Origin: Ramlibacter pinisoli
GTDB lineage: Bacteria; Pseudomonadota; Gammaproteobacteria; Burkholderiales; Burkholderiaceae_C
Assembly (NCBI RefSeq): GCF_009758015.1
Contig: NZ_WSEL01000003.1
Location: forward strand, 1,488,001-1,552,000
Reading direction: 5' to 3'
Length of the DNA stretch: 64,000 nt
The notes beneath the pieces are model-generated. The model was not told the origin of the DNA. It worked only from the letters and a program-made list of their open reading frames with translations, and did no database searches. Both the position numbers and the translations under genes were made by a program. Below are positions 43,232 to 50,874 of the stretch, in pieces; position 1 is the stretch's first letter, and each line of letters opens with the position of its first letter.

Positions 43232-43975
43232 ATGGCCGCCCTCTCCCCTGCAATGCCCGCCCTCGGCCGTGCCCATGCGCGCCGCCTGCGGGACGTCTAC
43301 CGCTCGGCTGGCTGGCCCTGCCAGGACCCGCTGGAGATCGAACTGCTGGCCTGCGGCCTGCTCGAGCGTGTGCTCTCGCCGGGCGGCCATGAAGCGCTGC
43401 GCGTGACGCCGGACGGCCTGCAGCTGGTGGCCGCCACGCTGCGCGACAACCGCGCGCGGCTGTCGGCCCACGAGGCCCTGGTCGAGCGGGTCGCACGCGA
43501 GATGGTGCGCGCCGGCCGCGTCGCCTGGCGCGGCCTGAGCCTGCGCGCGCAGGTGCCCGGCGAGGCCGACGCGGCGGCGCAGTGGTGCATGTGCAAGCCC
43601 GACGTCTTCTCGATCCGCAACACCTCGGTCGCCGAGTACGTGGAGCCGGTGGTCCACGAGGTGAAGGTGCGCCGTTCCGACCTGCTGTCCGACCTGCGCC
43701 AGGCGGCCAAGCGCGCGGCCTACCTCGATCTGGGCGAGTGCTGGTACGTGCTGGGGGCCGATGCCAAGGGGCGCTGCATCGGCGCGCCCGACGAGATCCC
43801 GGCCGGCTGCGGGGTGCTGGTGGTGGAGAACGGCCGCCTGGTGGTGGCCCGGCCCGCGGCGCGCCCACGGCGCGCGGAGCTGCCGTTCGGCGTGTGGATG
43901 GCGCTGGCCAAGGCAACGCCGGTCGCCGGCCTCGACGAGGACGCCCAGGGGCTGCTGGCGGCGAACGACGGCTAG
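43232..43975 (+). CDS. PD-(D/E)XK / MmcB-like putative nuclease
   Basis: A 247-residue protein. The stretch MCKPDVFSIRN, then VVHEVKVRRSDLLSDLRQA, contains an Asp and an E-x-K pair in the spacing of the PD-(D/E)XK nuclease core. MmcB-like DNA-repair proteins share this arrangement, including the Arg-Ser-Asp after the lysine. The following strand CWYVLGADAKGRCIGAPDEI also fits. The N-terminal 130 residues form a separate helical part (LEIELLACGLLERVLSPGG). ATG at 43232 lies near a good translational position; earlier starts extend into the divergent promoter. The DNA target is unknown and activity is not proven. Confidence 0.6.
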   Translation: MAALSPAMPALGRAHARRLRDVYRSAGWPCQDPLEIELLACGLLERVLSPGGHEALRVTPDGLQLVAATLRDNRARLSAHEALVERVAREMVRAGRVAWRGLSLRAQVPGEADAAAQWCMCKPDVFSIRNTSVAEYVEPVVHEVKVRRSDLLSDLRQAAKRAAYLDLGECWYVLGADAKGRCIGAPDEIPAGCGVLVVENGRLVVARPAARPRRAELPFGVWMALAKATPVAGLDEDAQGLLAANDG

Positions 43976-44018
43976 CGCCGTTCACCACGTCGCCGGCACC
44001 GGGCACGCGCCGCGCGCC

Positions 44019-44162
44019 TCAGTTCTTCGGATGCTCCGACTGCCCGTCGTCGGGATCGTGCACGCGGCTCCTCTCGGGGTCGCGCGCGGGCTGCGTGGGT
44101 TCCGGGTCGGCCGGCTTGGGCGCAGGGGTCGGCATCGGCTCCGGCGGCGGCGTGCCGGTCAT
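44019..44162 (-). CDS. Tiny acidic Pro-rich ORF, 47 aa
   Basis: A 47-residue ORF, MTGTPPPEPMPTPAPKPADP at the start and DPDDGQSEHPKN at the end, with no hydrophobic core and 13 prolines. It should be disordered in solution. Its ATG is inside the stop of the preceding tiny ORF (ATGA), suggesting coupled translation. No homologue was recognised. It is the last of four such ORFs in a row on this strand. Confidence 0.45.
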   Translation of the reverse strand: MTGTPPPEPMPTPAPKPADPEPTQPARDPERSRVHDPDDGQSEHPKN

Positions 44163-44305
44163 GGCTTCTGCGGGTGCACCTCGGTGTGGCGGGCGGCCTC
44201 TTCCGGGTCGTCGTTCGACGGTGTCGGGATGTCGTCCTCGCTCCAGAGTTCCGGCTCCTCGTGTTCGAGGCCGGGGGTGTGCGGGGTCATGTCGGCGGTG
44301 GCCAT
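44159..44305 (-). CDS. Tiny acidic ORF, 48 aa
   Basis: A 48-residue ORF that starts MATADMTPHTPGLEHEEPEL and ends EEAARHTEVHPQKP; acidic, rich in Pro, Glu, His and Thr, with no membrane segment. An AAGGA ribosome site (44317-44313, - strand) lies 7 bases before the ATG, which is good support for real translation. Codon third positions are mostly G/C, like the neighbouring genes. No known family. It overlaps the next ORF by four bases. Confidence 0.5.
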   Translation of the reverse strand: MATADMTPHTPGLEHEEPELWSEDDIPTPSNDDPEEAARHTEVHPQKP

Positions 44306-44323
44306 GACGGGTTCCTTGGGGAT

Positions 44324-44479
44324 CTAGATGGCGGGCTTGTGGACGGTCGGGTCCTCCGGCTCGGATGCCGGCGGGAGCGGACCGAACTCGGGCTCCACCG
44401 GCAGTCGCGACGGGTTGGGCGCACCGTTATCCGCCGGCTGTTCGTCCGGGGTCTCGGGCTCGACCGGATGGGTGGCCAT
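44324..44479 (-). CDS. Tiny acidic Pro-rich ORF, 51 aa
   Basis: A 51-residue ORF, MATHPVEPETPDEQPADNGA at the start and PEDPTVHKPAI at the end, with many Pro and Glu and no hydrophobic stretch. GAGG (44488-44485, - strand) is 5 bases before the ATG and overlaps the stop of the preceding ORF. The start MAT and the composition match the 48-residue ORF after it, so the two could be related. No known family. Confidence 0.45.
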   Translation of the reverse strand: MATHPVEPETPDEQPADNGAPNPSRLPVEPEFGPLPPASEPEDPTVHKPAI

Positions 44480-44486
44480 GGCAGCC

Positions 44487-44582
44487 TCAGGAATCACGCG
44501 TGGTCGACAAACGGGCCCCGGCCGTCGCCGGCGATGCGGGCTGGTCCGGGCGGAGTCTGGGATCGACCTGGTTGTGGATCAT
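44487..44582 (-). CDS. Tiny ORF, 31 aa
   Basis: A 31-residue ORF, MIHNQVDPRLRPDQPASPAT and then AGARLSTTRDS. An AAGGA ribosome site (44594-44590, - strand) is 7 bases before the ATG, the same spacing as in the 48-residue ORF. It is rich in Arg, Pro and Ala and unstructured by eye. It is the first of the four tiny ORFs and lies 98 bases after the 93-residue gene. Such a short frame could still be chance. Confidence 0.35.
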   Translation of the reverse strand: MIHNQVDPRLRPDQPASPATAGARLSTTRDS

Positions 44583-44680
44583 GGCGGCGTCCTTGGTTGC
44601 AACCCATCGTGGGTGTGCGGGCGCGATGTCGCGCTCGGCGCGGATGCCATGGCGGTGTCGGTGCCCGCCGACGGCGCCGG

Positions 44681-44962
44681 TCAGGCGCTTTCCTGCTCTT
44701 CCTGCTCTCGCTCGGCGTCGCGCCGGACGGTCTTGCTGGGGTCGTGCGTGAAGGGCATGCGGGGCAGGCCGATCAGCGACTGCAGCACCGCGTGCGCACG
44801 GTCCATGTCGGCACCCACCATGGCCAGCGCGACCTCGTGGCCGGGCTCGTCGTGGGCGATCTTCACGTAGGCCGCGCGCAGCCGCTGGTAGTCTTCCTCG
44901 GCGCGCGCCAGTTCCTGCTGGGCGGCCAGCATCTTGGTGTACTCGGCACGGCTGTAGCGCAT
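44681..44962 (-). CDS. Hypothetical helical protein, 93 aa
   Basis: A 93-residue protein with a long charged helix (RAEYTKMLAAQQELARAEED) at the N-terminus, then DRAHAVLQSLIGLPRMPF, and a Glu/Arg-rich end (RRDAEREQEEQESA). It looks like a short coiled-coil protein, with no signal peptide or membrane span. AGGA precedes the ATG at 44962. No family was recognised. It is followed on the same strand by a series of tiny ORFs, with which it may form an operon, and lies 74 bases after the RlpA-like gene. Confidence 0.6.
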   Translation of the reverse strand: MRYSRAEYTKMLAAQQELARAEEDYQRLRAAYVKIAHDEPGHEVALAMVGADMDRAHAVLQSLIGLPRMPFTHDPSKTVRRDAEREQEEQESA

Positions 44963-45036
44963 CCTGGAATCCTAGGCAGAGCCCAGCGGGAGGTGTGTAG
45001 GACAAGGCAGCATGCGCGCGCAGGCCGGGTGCCAGC

Positions 45037-45525
45037 TCAGCGATCGTTGGCCGCGATGCCCAGCCGCGTCGTGCCGTCGGGCAGCGGCACGGAGATGGGA
45101 GCCACCTCGACCGGCGCGATGCCGGCCTGCTGTGTCAGGCCGATCTTGGCGGCCGTCGCGGGTGACAGGTCGACGATGCGGCCGTCGACGTAGGGCCCGC
45201 GATCCTGGATCGTGACCTCGGCGCTGCGCCCGGTCTCCAGGTTGGTGACGCGTGCCTTGGTGCCCAGTGGCAGCGTCTTGCTGGCGGCGTTGTCCTCGCG
45301 CGGGTCCATCGGCGTGCCGTCGGCCATCTTGCGACCGGCGAACTGCGGGGCGTAGAACGACGCCTTGCCGACCTGCTTGCTGCCGCTGCGATCGAGCTGG
45401 TGCCCCTTGGCAGCCGGATGGTCGGGGCGTGGCGGCGCGTCGCCGGCGAAGGCGGCTGCGGTCGCCAGCGCGGCGACGAAAACGGCCAGCTGGCGGCCTT
45501 GGCGGTGGATGCGTGCGATGTGCAT
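45037..45525 (-). CDS. RlpA-like septal ring protein (double-psi beta-barrel)
   Basis: A 162-residue secreted protein. The signal peptide (residues about 1-28, ending FAG) is followed by a DPBB domain: SKQVGKASFYAPQFAGRKMA, TLPLGTKARVTNLETGRSAE and VTIQDRGPYVDGRIVDLSPA. These match RlpA, a lytic transglycosylase that acts on peptidoglycan without stem peptides. The catalytic Asp of the IQDRGP motif is present. It lacks the SPOR domain of classical RlpA and is shorter, so septal targeting is not certain. An AGGAG ribosome site is 8 bases before the ATG. No lipobox was seen. Confidence 0.85.
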   Translation of the reverse strand: MHIARIHRQGRQLAVFVAALATAAAFAGDAPPRPDHPAAKGHQLDRSGSKQVGKASFYAPQFAGRKMADGTPMDPREDNAASKTLPLGTKARVTNLETGRSAEVTIQDRGPYVDGRIVDLSPATAAKIGLTQQAGIAPVEVAPISVPLPDGTTRLGIAANDR

Positions 45526-45680
45526 GGGTTGACTCCTGGGAGTGGCCCATCGCAGGCGGACGCGAGCGCCACGCCACCGGGCCATGCCGACGAGTCTGCG
45601 CAACGCTGCACTGCAGCCGCGTCGGGCTGGCCCCAAGCCGGTCGTAGGACGGGCCGGGTCAGCGGGGCCCGCGCGGCGGC

Positions 45681-46136
45681 TCAGGCGGGGGCCACGCACA
45701 CCGCCTGCAGCCGCAGGTGGTGCATCAGCTCCCGCAACAGCACCAGCATGGCGGCCGGCCGGCGGCCGGCGGGGACGGCATCGGCGGTAGCGAGTGCACC
45801 GCTGCTGCCGGCGGCCAGCCGGGTGAACAGCCGCTCCACCGCCTCGATGGCCAGCAGCGCGTCCGAGCGCACATCGAGCCCTGCGGCCGCGGCGAGCTGC
45901 CGCAGCACCGGGTCGTCGGCGGTGAGCACGGGGTCGGCGCGCAGCGTGCCCAGCGCCGAGATCGCCTCCTCGATCCCCTCGATGGCGGTCTCGAGGTCCA
46001 GGGCGGTGGGCGGATCGCGCCGGAAGCCTTGCGCGATGGCATCGATGCCGATGTCCACGTCGAGGGCGCCGACGCGCGTGCGGCGGGGCTCGAACACCAG
46101 CATGGCAGGTGGAGGCGATGCGGCCATGCGACGCAT
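45681..46136 (-). CDS. Hypothetical protein, about 150 aa
   Basis: A soluble protein of about 151 residues with no recognised domain. Segments such as MLVFEPRRTRVGALDVDIGI and ALDLETAIEGIEEAISALGT suggest an alpha-helical fold, and LRELMHHLRLQAVCVAPA closes it. Starts at 46136, 46127 and 46103 are possible, and none has a clear ribosome site. It is divergent from ruvC across about 68 bases. The coding signal is supported by third-position GC, but the function is unknown. Confidence 0.55.
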   Translation of the reverse strand: MRRMAASPPPAMLVFEPRRTRVGALDVDIGIDAIAQGFRRDPPTALDLETAIEGIEEAISALGTLRADPVLTADDPVLRQLAAAAGLDVRSDALLAIEAVERLFTRLAAGSSGALATADAVPAGRRPAAMLVLLRELMHHLRLQAVCVAPA

Positions 46137-46204
46137 CGTAGTGCCGCACGTGCAGTCCCGTGGCGAAACGCGCCATCGGATGAGCCGTGCCGTAGACTCG
46201 CACG

Positions 46205-46753
46205 GTGCGTATCCTCGGCATCGATCCCGGCCTGCAGACCACCGGTTTCGGCGTGATCGACGTCGACGGACACTCCCTCGCCTACGTGGCGAGCGGCACC
46301 ATCACCACCACCCACCTGCCGCGCGGCGACCTGCCTGCCCGCCTGAAGGTGCTGTTCGACGGCATCGCCCAGGTGCGTGCGCGCTACCAGCCCGACGCCG
46401 CGGCGGTGGAGATCGTGTTCGTCAACGCCAACCCGCAGTCGACCCTCCTGCTCGGCCAGGCGCGCGGCGCCTGCGTGACGGCGCTGGTGGCGTGCGAGCT
46501 GTCGGTGGCCGAATACACCGCGCTGCAGATGAAGCAGGCCGTGGCCGGCTCGGGGCGGGCCGGCAAGGCGCAGGTGCAGGAGATGGTCAAGCGGCTGCTC
46601 AAGCTGCCGGGCGTGCCCGGCCAGGACGCCGCCGATGCCCTCGGGCTGGCGATCACCCATGCGCACGTGGGCAGCTCGATCGCCCGGCTGGCGCAGGTGG
46701 CGGCCACCACGCGCCGCAACACCGGCCAGTACCGCGCCGGTCGCGTGCTCTAG
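46205..46753 (+). CDS. ruvC: Holliday junction resolvase RuvC
   Basis: A 182-residue RuvC. It begins [19 protein letters not shown], with the first catalytic Asp in [26 protein letters not shown] includes the second acidic residue, and [14 protein letters not shown] holds the last two Asp. It cuts four-way junctions made by RuvAB and homologous recombination. The start codon is GTG at 46205. ruvA and ruvB are not in the window. The gene is alone on + here, convergent with the lpxC tail. Length is normal. Confidence 0.97.
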   Translation: MRILGIDPGLQTTGFGVIDVDGHSLAYVASGTITTTHLPRGDLPARLKVLFDGIAQVRARYQPDAAAVEIVFVNANPQSTLLLGQARGACVTALVACELSVAEYTALQMKQAVAGSGRAGKAQVQEMVKRLLKLPGVPGQDAADALGLAITHAHVGSSIARLAQVAATTRRNTGQYRAGRVL

Positions 46754-46760
46754 GCGCCGC

Positions 46761-46934
46761 TCAGATCCGCTCGGCCACCAGCACCAGGAAGAAGCCGGCG
46801 GCGGCCAGCAGGGTCCACTTCAGGATGACCCAGCCCCAGTGGCGGTAGCGCGGCTGGCCGGTGCCGGCATAGAAGGCGAAGCACACGCCCGCCCCCAGCA
46901 GGAGCAGCACGATCGCCCAGCGGAACAGCAGCAT
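46761..46934 (-). CDS. Small two-helix membrane protein, 57 aa, behind lpxC
   Basis: A 57-residue ORF that starts MLLFRWAIVLLLLGAGVCFA (first helix), has a short linker with FYAGTGQPRYRHWGW, and ends with the second helix (WTLLAAAGFFLVLVAERI). Its ATG lies only 3 bases after the lpxC stop, on the same strand, so it should be co-transcribed and coupled. The helix pattern and lack of stops support it as a real gene. No known family name was recognised. Confidence 0.7.
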   Translation of the reverse strand: MLLFRWAIVLLLLGAGVCFAFYAGTGQPRYRHWGWVILKWTLLAAAGFFLVLVAERI

Positions 46935-46937
46935 CGG

Positions 46938-47861
46938 CTACCAGGCGCGTGCCGGCAGCGCGAAACCGGGCGGGGCGAGCTTCTCGTCCTCGAAGGTGAC
47001 CACTTCCCAGGCGTCACGCTGGGCCAGCAGCGCACGCAGCAGCTTGTTGTTCAGCGCGTGGCCGGAGCGGAAAGCACCGTAGGCCGCCAGCATCGGCTTG
47101 CCCAGCAGGTACAGATCGCCCATGGCGTCGAGGATCTTGTGCTTGACGAACTCGTCGTCGTAGCGCAGCCCTTCGCTGTTGAGGACCCGGTAGTCGTCCA
47201 TCACGATGGCGTTGTCCATGCCGGCGCCCAGCGCCAGCCCGTTGGCACGCATCATCTCGACGTCCTTGGTGAAGCCGAAGGTGCGGGCCCGCGCGATGTC
47301 GCGCTGGTAGTTGCCCTGGCCGAGGTCGAACTCGACCCGCTGGCCGGTGGAGTCGACCACGCGGTGGTCGAAGTCGATCTCGAAGCGCAGCTTGTAGCCG
47401 TGGTAGGGGGCCAGCCGTGCCCACTTGAGCGCGTCGCCCTCGCCTTCGCGCACTTCCACCGGCTTGAGCAGGCGCACGAAGCGGCGCGGCGCGTTCTGCA
47501 GTTCGATGCCGGCGCTCTGCAGCAGGAACACGAACGACGACGACGAGCCGTCGAGGATGGGCACCTCTTCGGCCGTGATGTCCACGTACAGGTTGTCCAG
47601 GCCCAGGCCGGCGCAGGCCGACATCAGGTGTTCGACCGTGTGCACCTTGGCGCTGCCGCTCGAGATGGTGGAGGCGAGCCGGGTGTCCGTCACCGCCTCG
47701 GCCGACACCGGAATGTCGATGGGCTCGGGCAGGTCGACCCGCCGGAACACGATGCCGGTGTCCGGCTGCGCGGGCCTGAGGGTCAGCTCCACGCGCTGGC
47801 CGCTGTGCAGGCCCACACCGACGGCGCGGGTGAGGGTCTTGAGCGTGCGTTGCTGGAGCAT
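46938..47861 (-). CDS. lpxC: UDP-3-O-acyl-N-acetylglucosamine deacetylase
   Basis: A 307-residue zinc amidase that carries out the first committed step in lipid A synthesis. It starts [20 protein letters not shown]. The zinc-binding region has [20 protein letters not shown], and [15 protein letters not shown] contains the conserved Ser/Phe loop. The C-terminal [16 protein letters not shown] provides His and Asp ligands, and [16 protein letters not shown] the active-site His. It is the end of the division cluster, 270 bases past ftsZ. A TTAAAAT lies about ten bases before its ATG, which could be a -10 box of an own promoter. Confidence 0.97.
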   Translation of the reverse strand: MLQQRTLKTLTRAVGVGLHSGQRVELTLRPAQPDTGIVFRRVDLPEPIDIPVSAEAVTDTRLASTISSGSAKVHTVEHLMSACAGLGLDNLYVDITAEEVPILDGSSSSFVFLLQSAGIELQNAPRRFVRLLKPVEVREGEGDALKWARLAPYHGYKLRFEIDFDHRVVDSTGQRVEFDLGQGNYQRDIARARTFGFTKDVEMMRANGLALGAGMDNAIVMDDYRVLNSEGLRYDDEFVKHKILDAMGDLYLLGKPMLAAYGAFRSGHALNNKLLRALLAQRDAWEVVTFEDEKLAPPGFALPARAW

Positions 47862-47983
47862 GTGTCGATTTTAAGTCGGGGGGTGTCCCGCAGGCGGGGA
47901 CAGGGAATGGTTCTGGCTATGCCGGCGATTGGTGATCGCAGCGTGGAACCCTTGAGCCGAGCCTCCACGAAGCCCTGCCATCC

Positions 47984-48124
47984 GGTGCGCGGCGCCGCAG
48001 GAGCCGCGCCACCGTTCGCGCGGAGCAGCGCGCAGCGCGAACACCCTTTGAACGAGGATCCGGCTCCGCCGGTCCTCGTTCAACCGATCAACCCACTTCG
48101 AAAACGCGCAGCGTTTTCGAAGTG
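47984..48124. repeat. Four stem-loops in a row between ftsZ and lpxC
   Basis: Four separate hairpins fill 141 bases. H1: 47984-48013, 10 bp with one bulge. H2: 48014-48042, GTTCGCGC / GCGCGAAC, 8 bp. H3: 48048-48083, TTGAACGAGGA / TCCTCGTTCAA plus CCGGC / GCCGG, 16 bp with one bulged T and a 3-base loop. H4: 48094-48124, CACTTCGAAAACGC / GCGTTTTCGAAGTG, a perfect 14 bp with a 3-base loop. H4 starts 7 bases after the ftsZ stop and may end or stabilise its RNA, though no T-run follows. Confidence 0.75.
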
Positions 48125-48131
48125 AAGGTGA

Positions 48132-49370
48132 TCAGTCGGCTTGCTTGCGCAGGAAAGCCGGGATCTCGAAGTCGTCCATGCCGCCGGAGCTGAGCGCGTC
48201 GACCTTGGCCGCGGCCTGGGTGCGGTTGGTGCGCCACACGCTGGGCACGGCCATGTTGCCGTAGTCGGGCTGGTGCGACGGGCGCCCCATCTCCTGGGTG
48301 ACGATGGCGCCGGGGCCGCTGACGACGGTGCTGATGGTCGGCACGTGGAACGGCACGTTGTCGGTGCCGGTGCGCAGCACCTGCAGCGGCGGCGCCGTGC
48401 GGCGCTGGCCCTGTCGCGACAGGCCGGTGGCCACCACCGTCACGCGGACGTCGTCGCCCAGGTTGTCGTCGTAGGCCGTGCCGTAGATGACGTGCGCGTC
48501 CTGCGAGGCGTAGGCGCGGATGGTGTTCATCGCCAGCTTGGACTCGGACAGCTTGAGGCTGCCCTTGGCCGCGGTGATCAGCACCAGCACGCCCTTGGCG
48601 CCCGACAGGTCGATGCCTTCCAGTAGCGGGCAGGCCACGGCCTGCTCGGCGGCGATGCGCGCGCGGTCGGGGCCGGACGCCACCGCCGTGCCCATCATCG
48701 CCTTGCCGGGCTCGCCCATCACGGTGCGCACGTCCTCGAAGTCGACGTTCACGTGGCCGGGCACGTTGATGATTTCCGCGATGCCGCCGACGGCGTTCTT
48801 CAGCACGTCGTTGGCGTGCGCGAAGGCCTCGTCCTGGGTGATGTCGTCACCCAGCACCTCGAGCAGCTTCTCGTTGAGCACCACGATCAGCGAATCGACG
48901 TTGGCCTCCAGCTCCGCCAGGCCGTTGTCGGCGTTGGTCATGCGGCGACCGCCCTCCCAGTCGAACGGCTTGGTCACCACGCCGACGGTCAGGATGCCCA
49001 TCTCCTTGGCGATGCGGGCGATGACCGGCGCGGCGCCGGTGCCGGTGCCGCCGCCCATGCCGGCGGTGATGAACAGCATGTGCGCGCCGTCGATGGCCTC
49101 GCGGATGTTCTCCGCCGCCGCCTCGGCCGCCTCGCGGCCCTTCTCGGGCTTGCTTCCCGCGCCCAGCCCGCTGTTGCCCAGCTGGATGGTCTTGTGGGAG
49201 CAGCTGCGCGAGAGCGCCTGGGCGTCGGTGTTCGCGGTGATGAACTCCACGCCCTGGACCGCCCGGTCGATCATGTGCTCGACGGCGTTGCCGCCGCCCC
49301 CGCCCACGCCGATGACCTTGATCTGGGTGCCCAGGTGGAATTCCTCGACTTCGATCATTTCGATGCTCAT
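48132..49370 (-). CDS. ftsZ: Cell division protein FtsZ
   Basis: A 412-residue tubulin-like GTPase that forms the division ring. It begins MSIEMIEVEEFHLGTQIKVI with IGVGGGGGNAVEHM (first G loop); the tubulin signature GGGTGTGAAPV is in the right place; NLGDDVRVTVVATGL is the T7 region. The variable linker is followed by the conserved tail DDFEIPAFLRKQAD, which binds FtsA and others. ATG at 49370 has GGAG at a good distance; a longer start gives a poor N-terminus. It is 265 bases from ftsA, with a repeat in the gap, unlike the tight spacing elsewhere in the cluster. Confidence 0.98.
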   Translation of the reverse strand: MSIEMIEVEEFHLGTQIKVIGVGGGGGNAVEHMIDRAVQGVEFITANTDAQALSRSCSHKTIQLGNSGLGAGSKPEKGREAAEAAAENIREAIDGAHMLFITAGMGGGTGTGAAPVIARIAKEMGILTVGVVTKPFDWEGGRRMTNADNGLAELEANVDSLIVVLNEKLLEVLGDDITQDEAFAHANDVLKNAVGGIAEIINVPGHVNVDFEDVRTVMGEPGKAMMGTAVASGPDRARIAAEQAVACPLLEGIDLSGAKGVLVLITAAKGSLKLSESKLAMNTIRAYASQDAHVIYGTAYDDNLGDDVRVTVVATGLSRQGQRRTAPPLQVLRTGTDNVPFHVPTISTVVSGPGAIVTQEMGRPSHQPDYGNMAVPSVWRTNRTQAAAKVDALSSGGMDDFEIPAFLRKQAD

Positions 49371-49495
49371 CTCAATCTCCTGAAATTCGGTTGCAGTTGC
49401 CAATGCAGATCTTGTTGGTGTGAAGCAGGGAAACGCTCATGAGGGTGGATCGGTGGACCTCCGTCGTCGTTTCGTCTTGCGAACAACACGGGCGC

Positions 49496-49616
49496 CCGCA
49501 CGCGAAGGACGCGAAGGTTGCACGAAGGACGCGAGAAAAACGGGTCGATGGCAATTCATCTCCATTCGGGTTTCCTTTCGCGTCCTTTGCACAGCCCTCG
49601 CGACCTTCGCGTGCGG
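49496..49616. repeat. 39-bp inverted repeat in the ftsA-ftsZ gap
   Basis: Arms 49496-49534 and 49578-49616 pair at 33 of 39 positions and are separated by 43 bases. Each arm is itself built from ACGCGAAGG-type units (three copies in the left arm, near 49500, 49509 and 49523). The whole element covers 121 bases of the 265-base gap. It could be a small palindromic insertion or a regulatory structure; it carries no ORF. Confidence 0.75.
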
Positions 49617-49635
49617 AGGTCCGTCCCAGCTTCCA

Positions 49636-50865
49636 TCAGAAGTTCCCCACGATGAAATCCTTGAAGCGGGAGAAGGCGGTCTTCATCGACCCGTTCTTCT
49701 GCGCCACCTTGAATCCGCGCAGGCGCGCCACGCGCGCCTCCTCCAGCAGGCCCATGACGGTGGCCGCGCGCAGCTGCCCCACCATGTCGGACAGGGCGCC
49801 GCCGTACTGGGGTACGCCGCGCCGCACCGGCTTGAGGAAGATGTCCTCGCCCAGCTCCACCATGCCCGGCATCACGGCGCTGCCGCCGGTGATGACGATG
49901 CCCGAGGACAGCACCTCCTCGTAGCCCGACTCGCGCACCACCTGCTGCACGAGCGAGAAGATCTCCTCCACCCGCGGCTCGATCACGCCGGCCAGCGCCT
50001 GGCGCGAGAGCATGCGCGGGCCGCGGTCGCCCAGCCCCGGCACCTCGACCTGCTGCTCGGGGTCGGCCAGCAGCTGCTTGGCGTAGCCGCTCTCGACCTT
50101 GATGTCCTCGGCGTCCTTGGTCGGCGTGCGCAGCGCCATCGCGATGTCGCTGGTGATCAGGTCGCCGGCGATCGGGATCACGGCGGTGTGGCGGATCGCG
50201 CCGTTGGTGAAGATGGCCACGTCGGTGGTGCCGGCGCCGATGTCGACCACCGCCACGCCCAGCTCCTTCTCGTCCTGCGTCAGCACCGACTGGGCCGAGG
50301 CCAGCGGGTTGAGCATCAGCTGCTCGACTTCCAGGCCGCAGCGGCGCACGCACTTGACGATGTTCTCGGCCGCGCTCTGGGCACCGGTGACGATGTGCAC
50401 CTTGGCCTCCAGGCGGATGCCGCTCATCCCGATCGGCTCCTTGACGTCCTGGCCGTCGATGACGAATTCCTGCGGCTCCACCAGCAGCAGCCGCTGGTCG
50501 GTGGAGATGTTGATCGCGCGCGCCGTCTCGACCACCCGCGCCACGTCGGCCGGCGTGACCTCCTTGTCCTTCACCGCCACCATGCCGCTGGAGTTGATGC
50601 CGCGGATATGGCTGCCGGTGATGCCGGTGTAGACGCGCGTGATCTTGCAGTCGGCCATCAGCTCGGCTTCCTTGAGCGCCTGCTGGATGCTCTGCACGGT
50701 GGCGTCGATGTTCACCACCACGCCGCGCTTGAGGCCGTTGGACGGCGACACGCCCAGGCCCGCGAGCTTGAGCTCGCCGCCCGGCATCACCTCCGCCACC
50801 ACCGCCATGACCTTCGCCGTGCCGATGTCCAGCCCGACGACCAGGTCCTTGTAGTCTTTCGCCAT
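49636..50865 (-). CDS. ftsA: Cell division protein FtsA
   Basis: A 409-residue actin-like ATPase that ties FtsZ to the membrane. Residues 9-20 (VVGLDIGTAKVM) form phosphate loop 1; VAVVDIGAGTTDVAIF is phosphate loop 2; SSGIVITGGSAVMPGM is the adenosine motif. The 1C subdomain unique to FtsA is between residues about 85 and 165. The C-terminal amphipathic helix (AFSRFKDFIVGNF) is the membrane anchor. It lies 9 bases after ftsQ. Length is normal for the family. Confidence 0.97.
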   Translation of the reverse strand: MAKDYKDLVVGLDIGTAKVMAVVAEVMPGGELKLAGLGVSPSNGLKRGVVVNIDATVQSIQQALKEAELMADCKITRVYTGITGSHIRGINSSGMVAVKDKEVTPADVARVVETARAINISTDQRLLLVEPQEFVIDGQDVKEPIGMSGIRLEAKVHIVTGAQSAAENIVKCVRRCGLEVEQLMLNPLASAQSVLTQDEKELGVAVVDIGAGTTDVAIFTNGAIRHTAVIPIAGDLITSDIAMALRTPTKDAEDIKVESGYAKQLLADPEQQVEVPGLGDRGPRMLSRQALAGVIEPRVEEIFSLVQQVVRESGYEEVLSSGIVITGGSAVMPGMVELGEDIFLKPVRRGVPQYGGALSDMVGQLRAATVMGLLEEARVARLRGFKVAQKNGSMKTAFSRFKDFIVGNF

Positions 50866-50874
50866 GTGTCCCTC

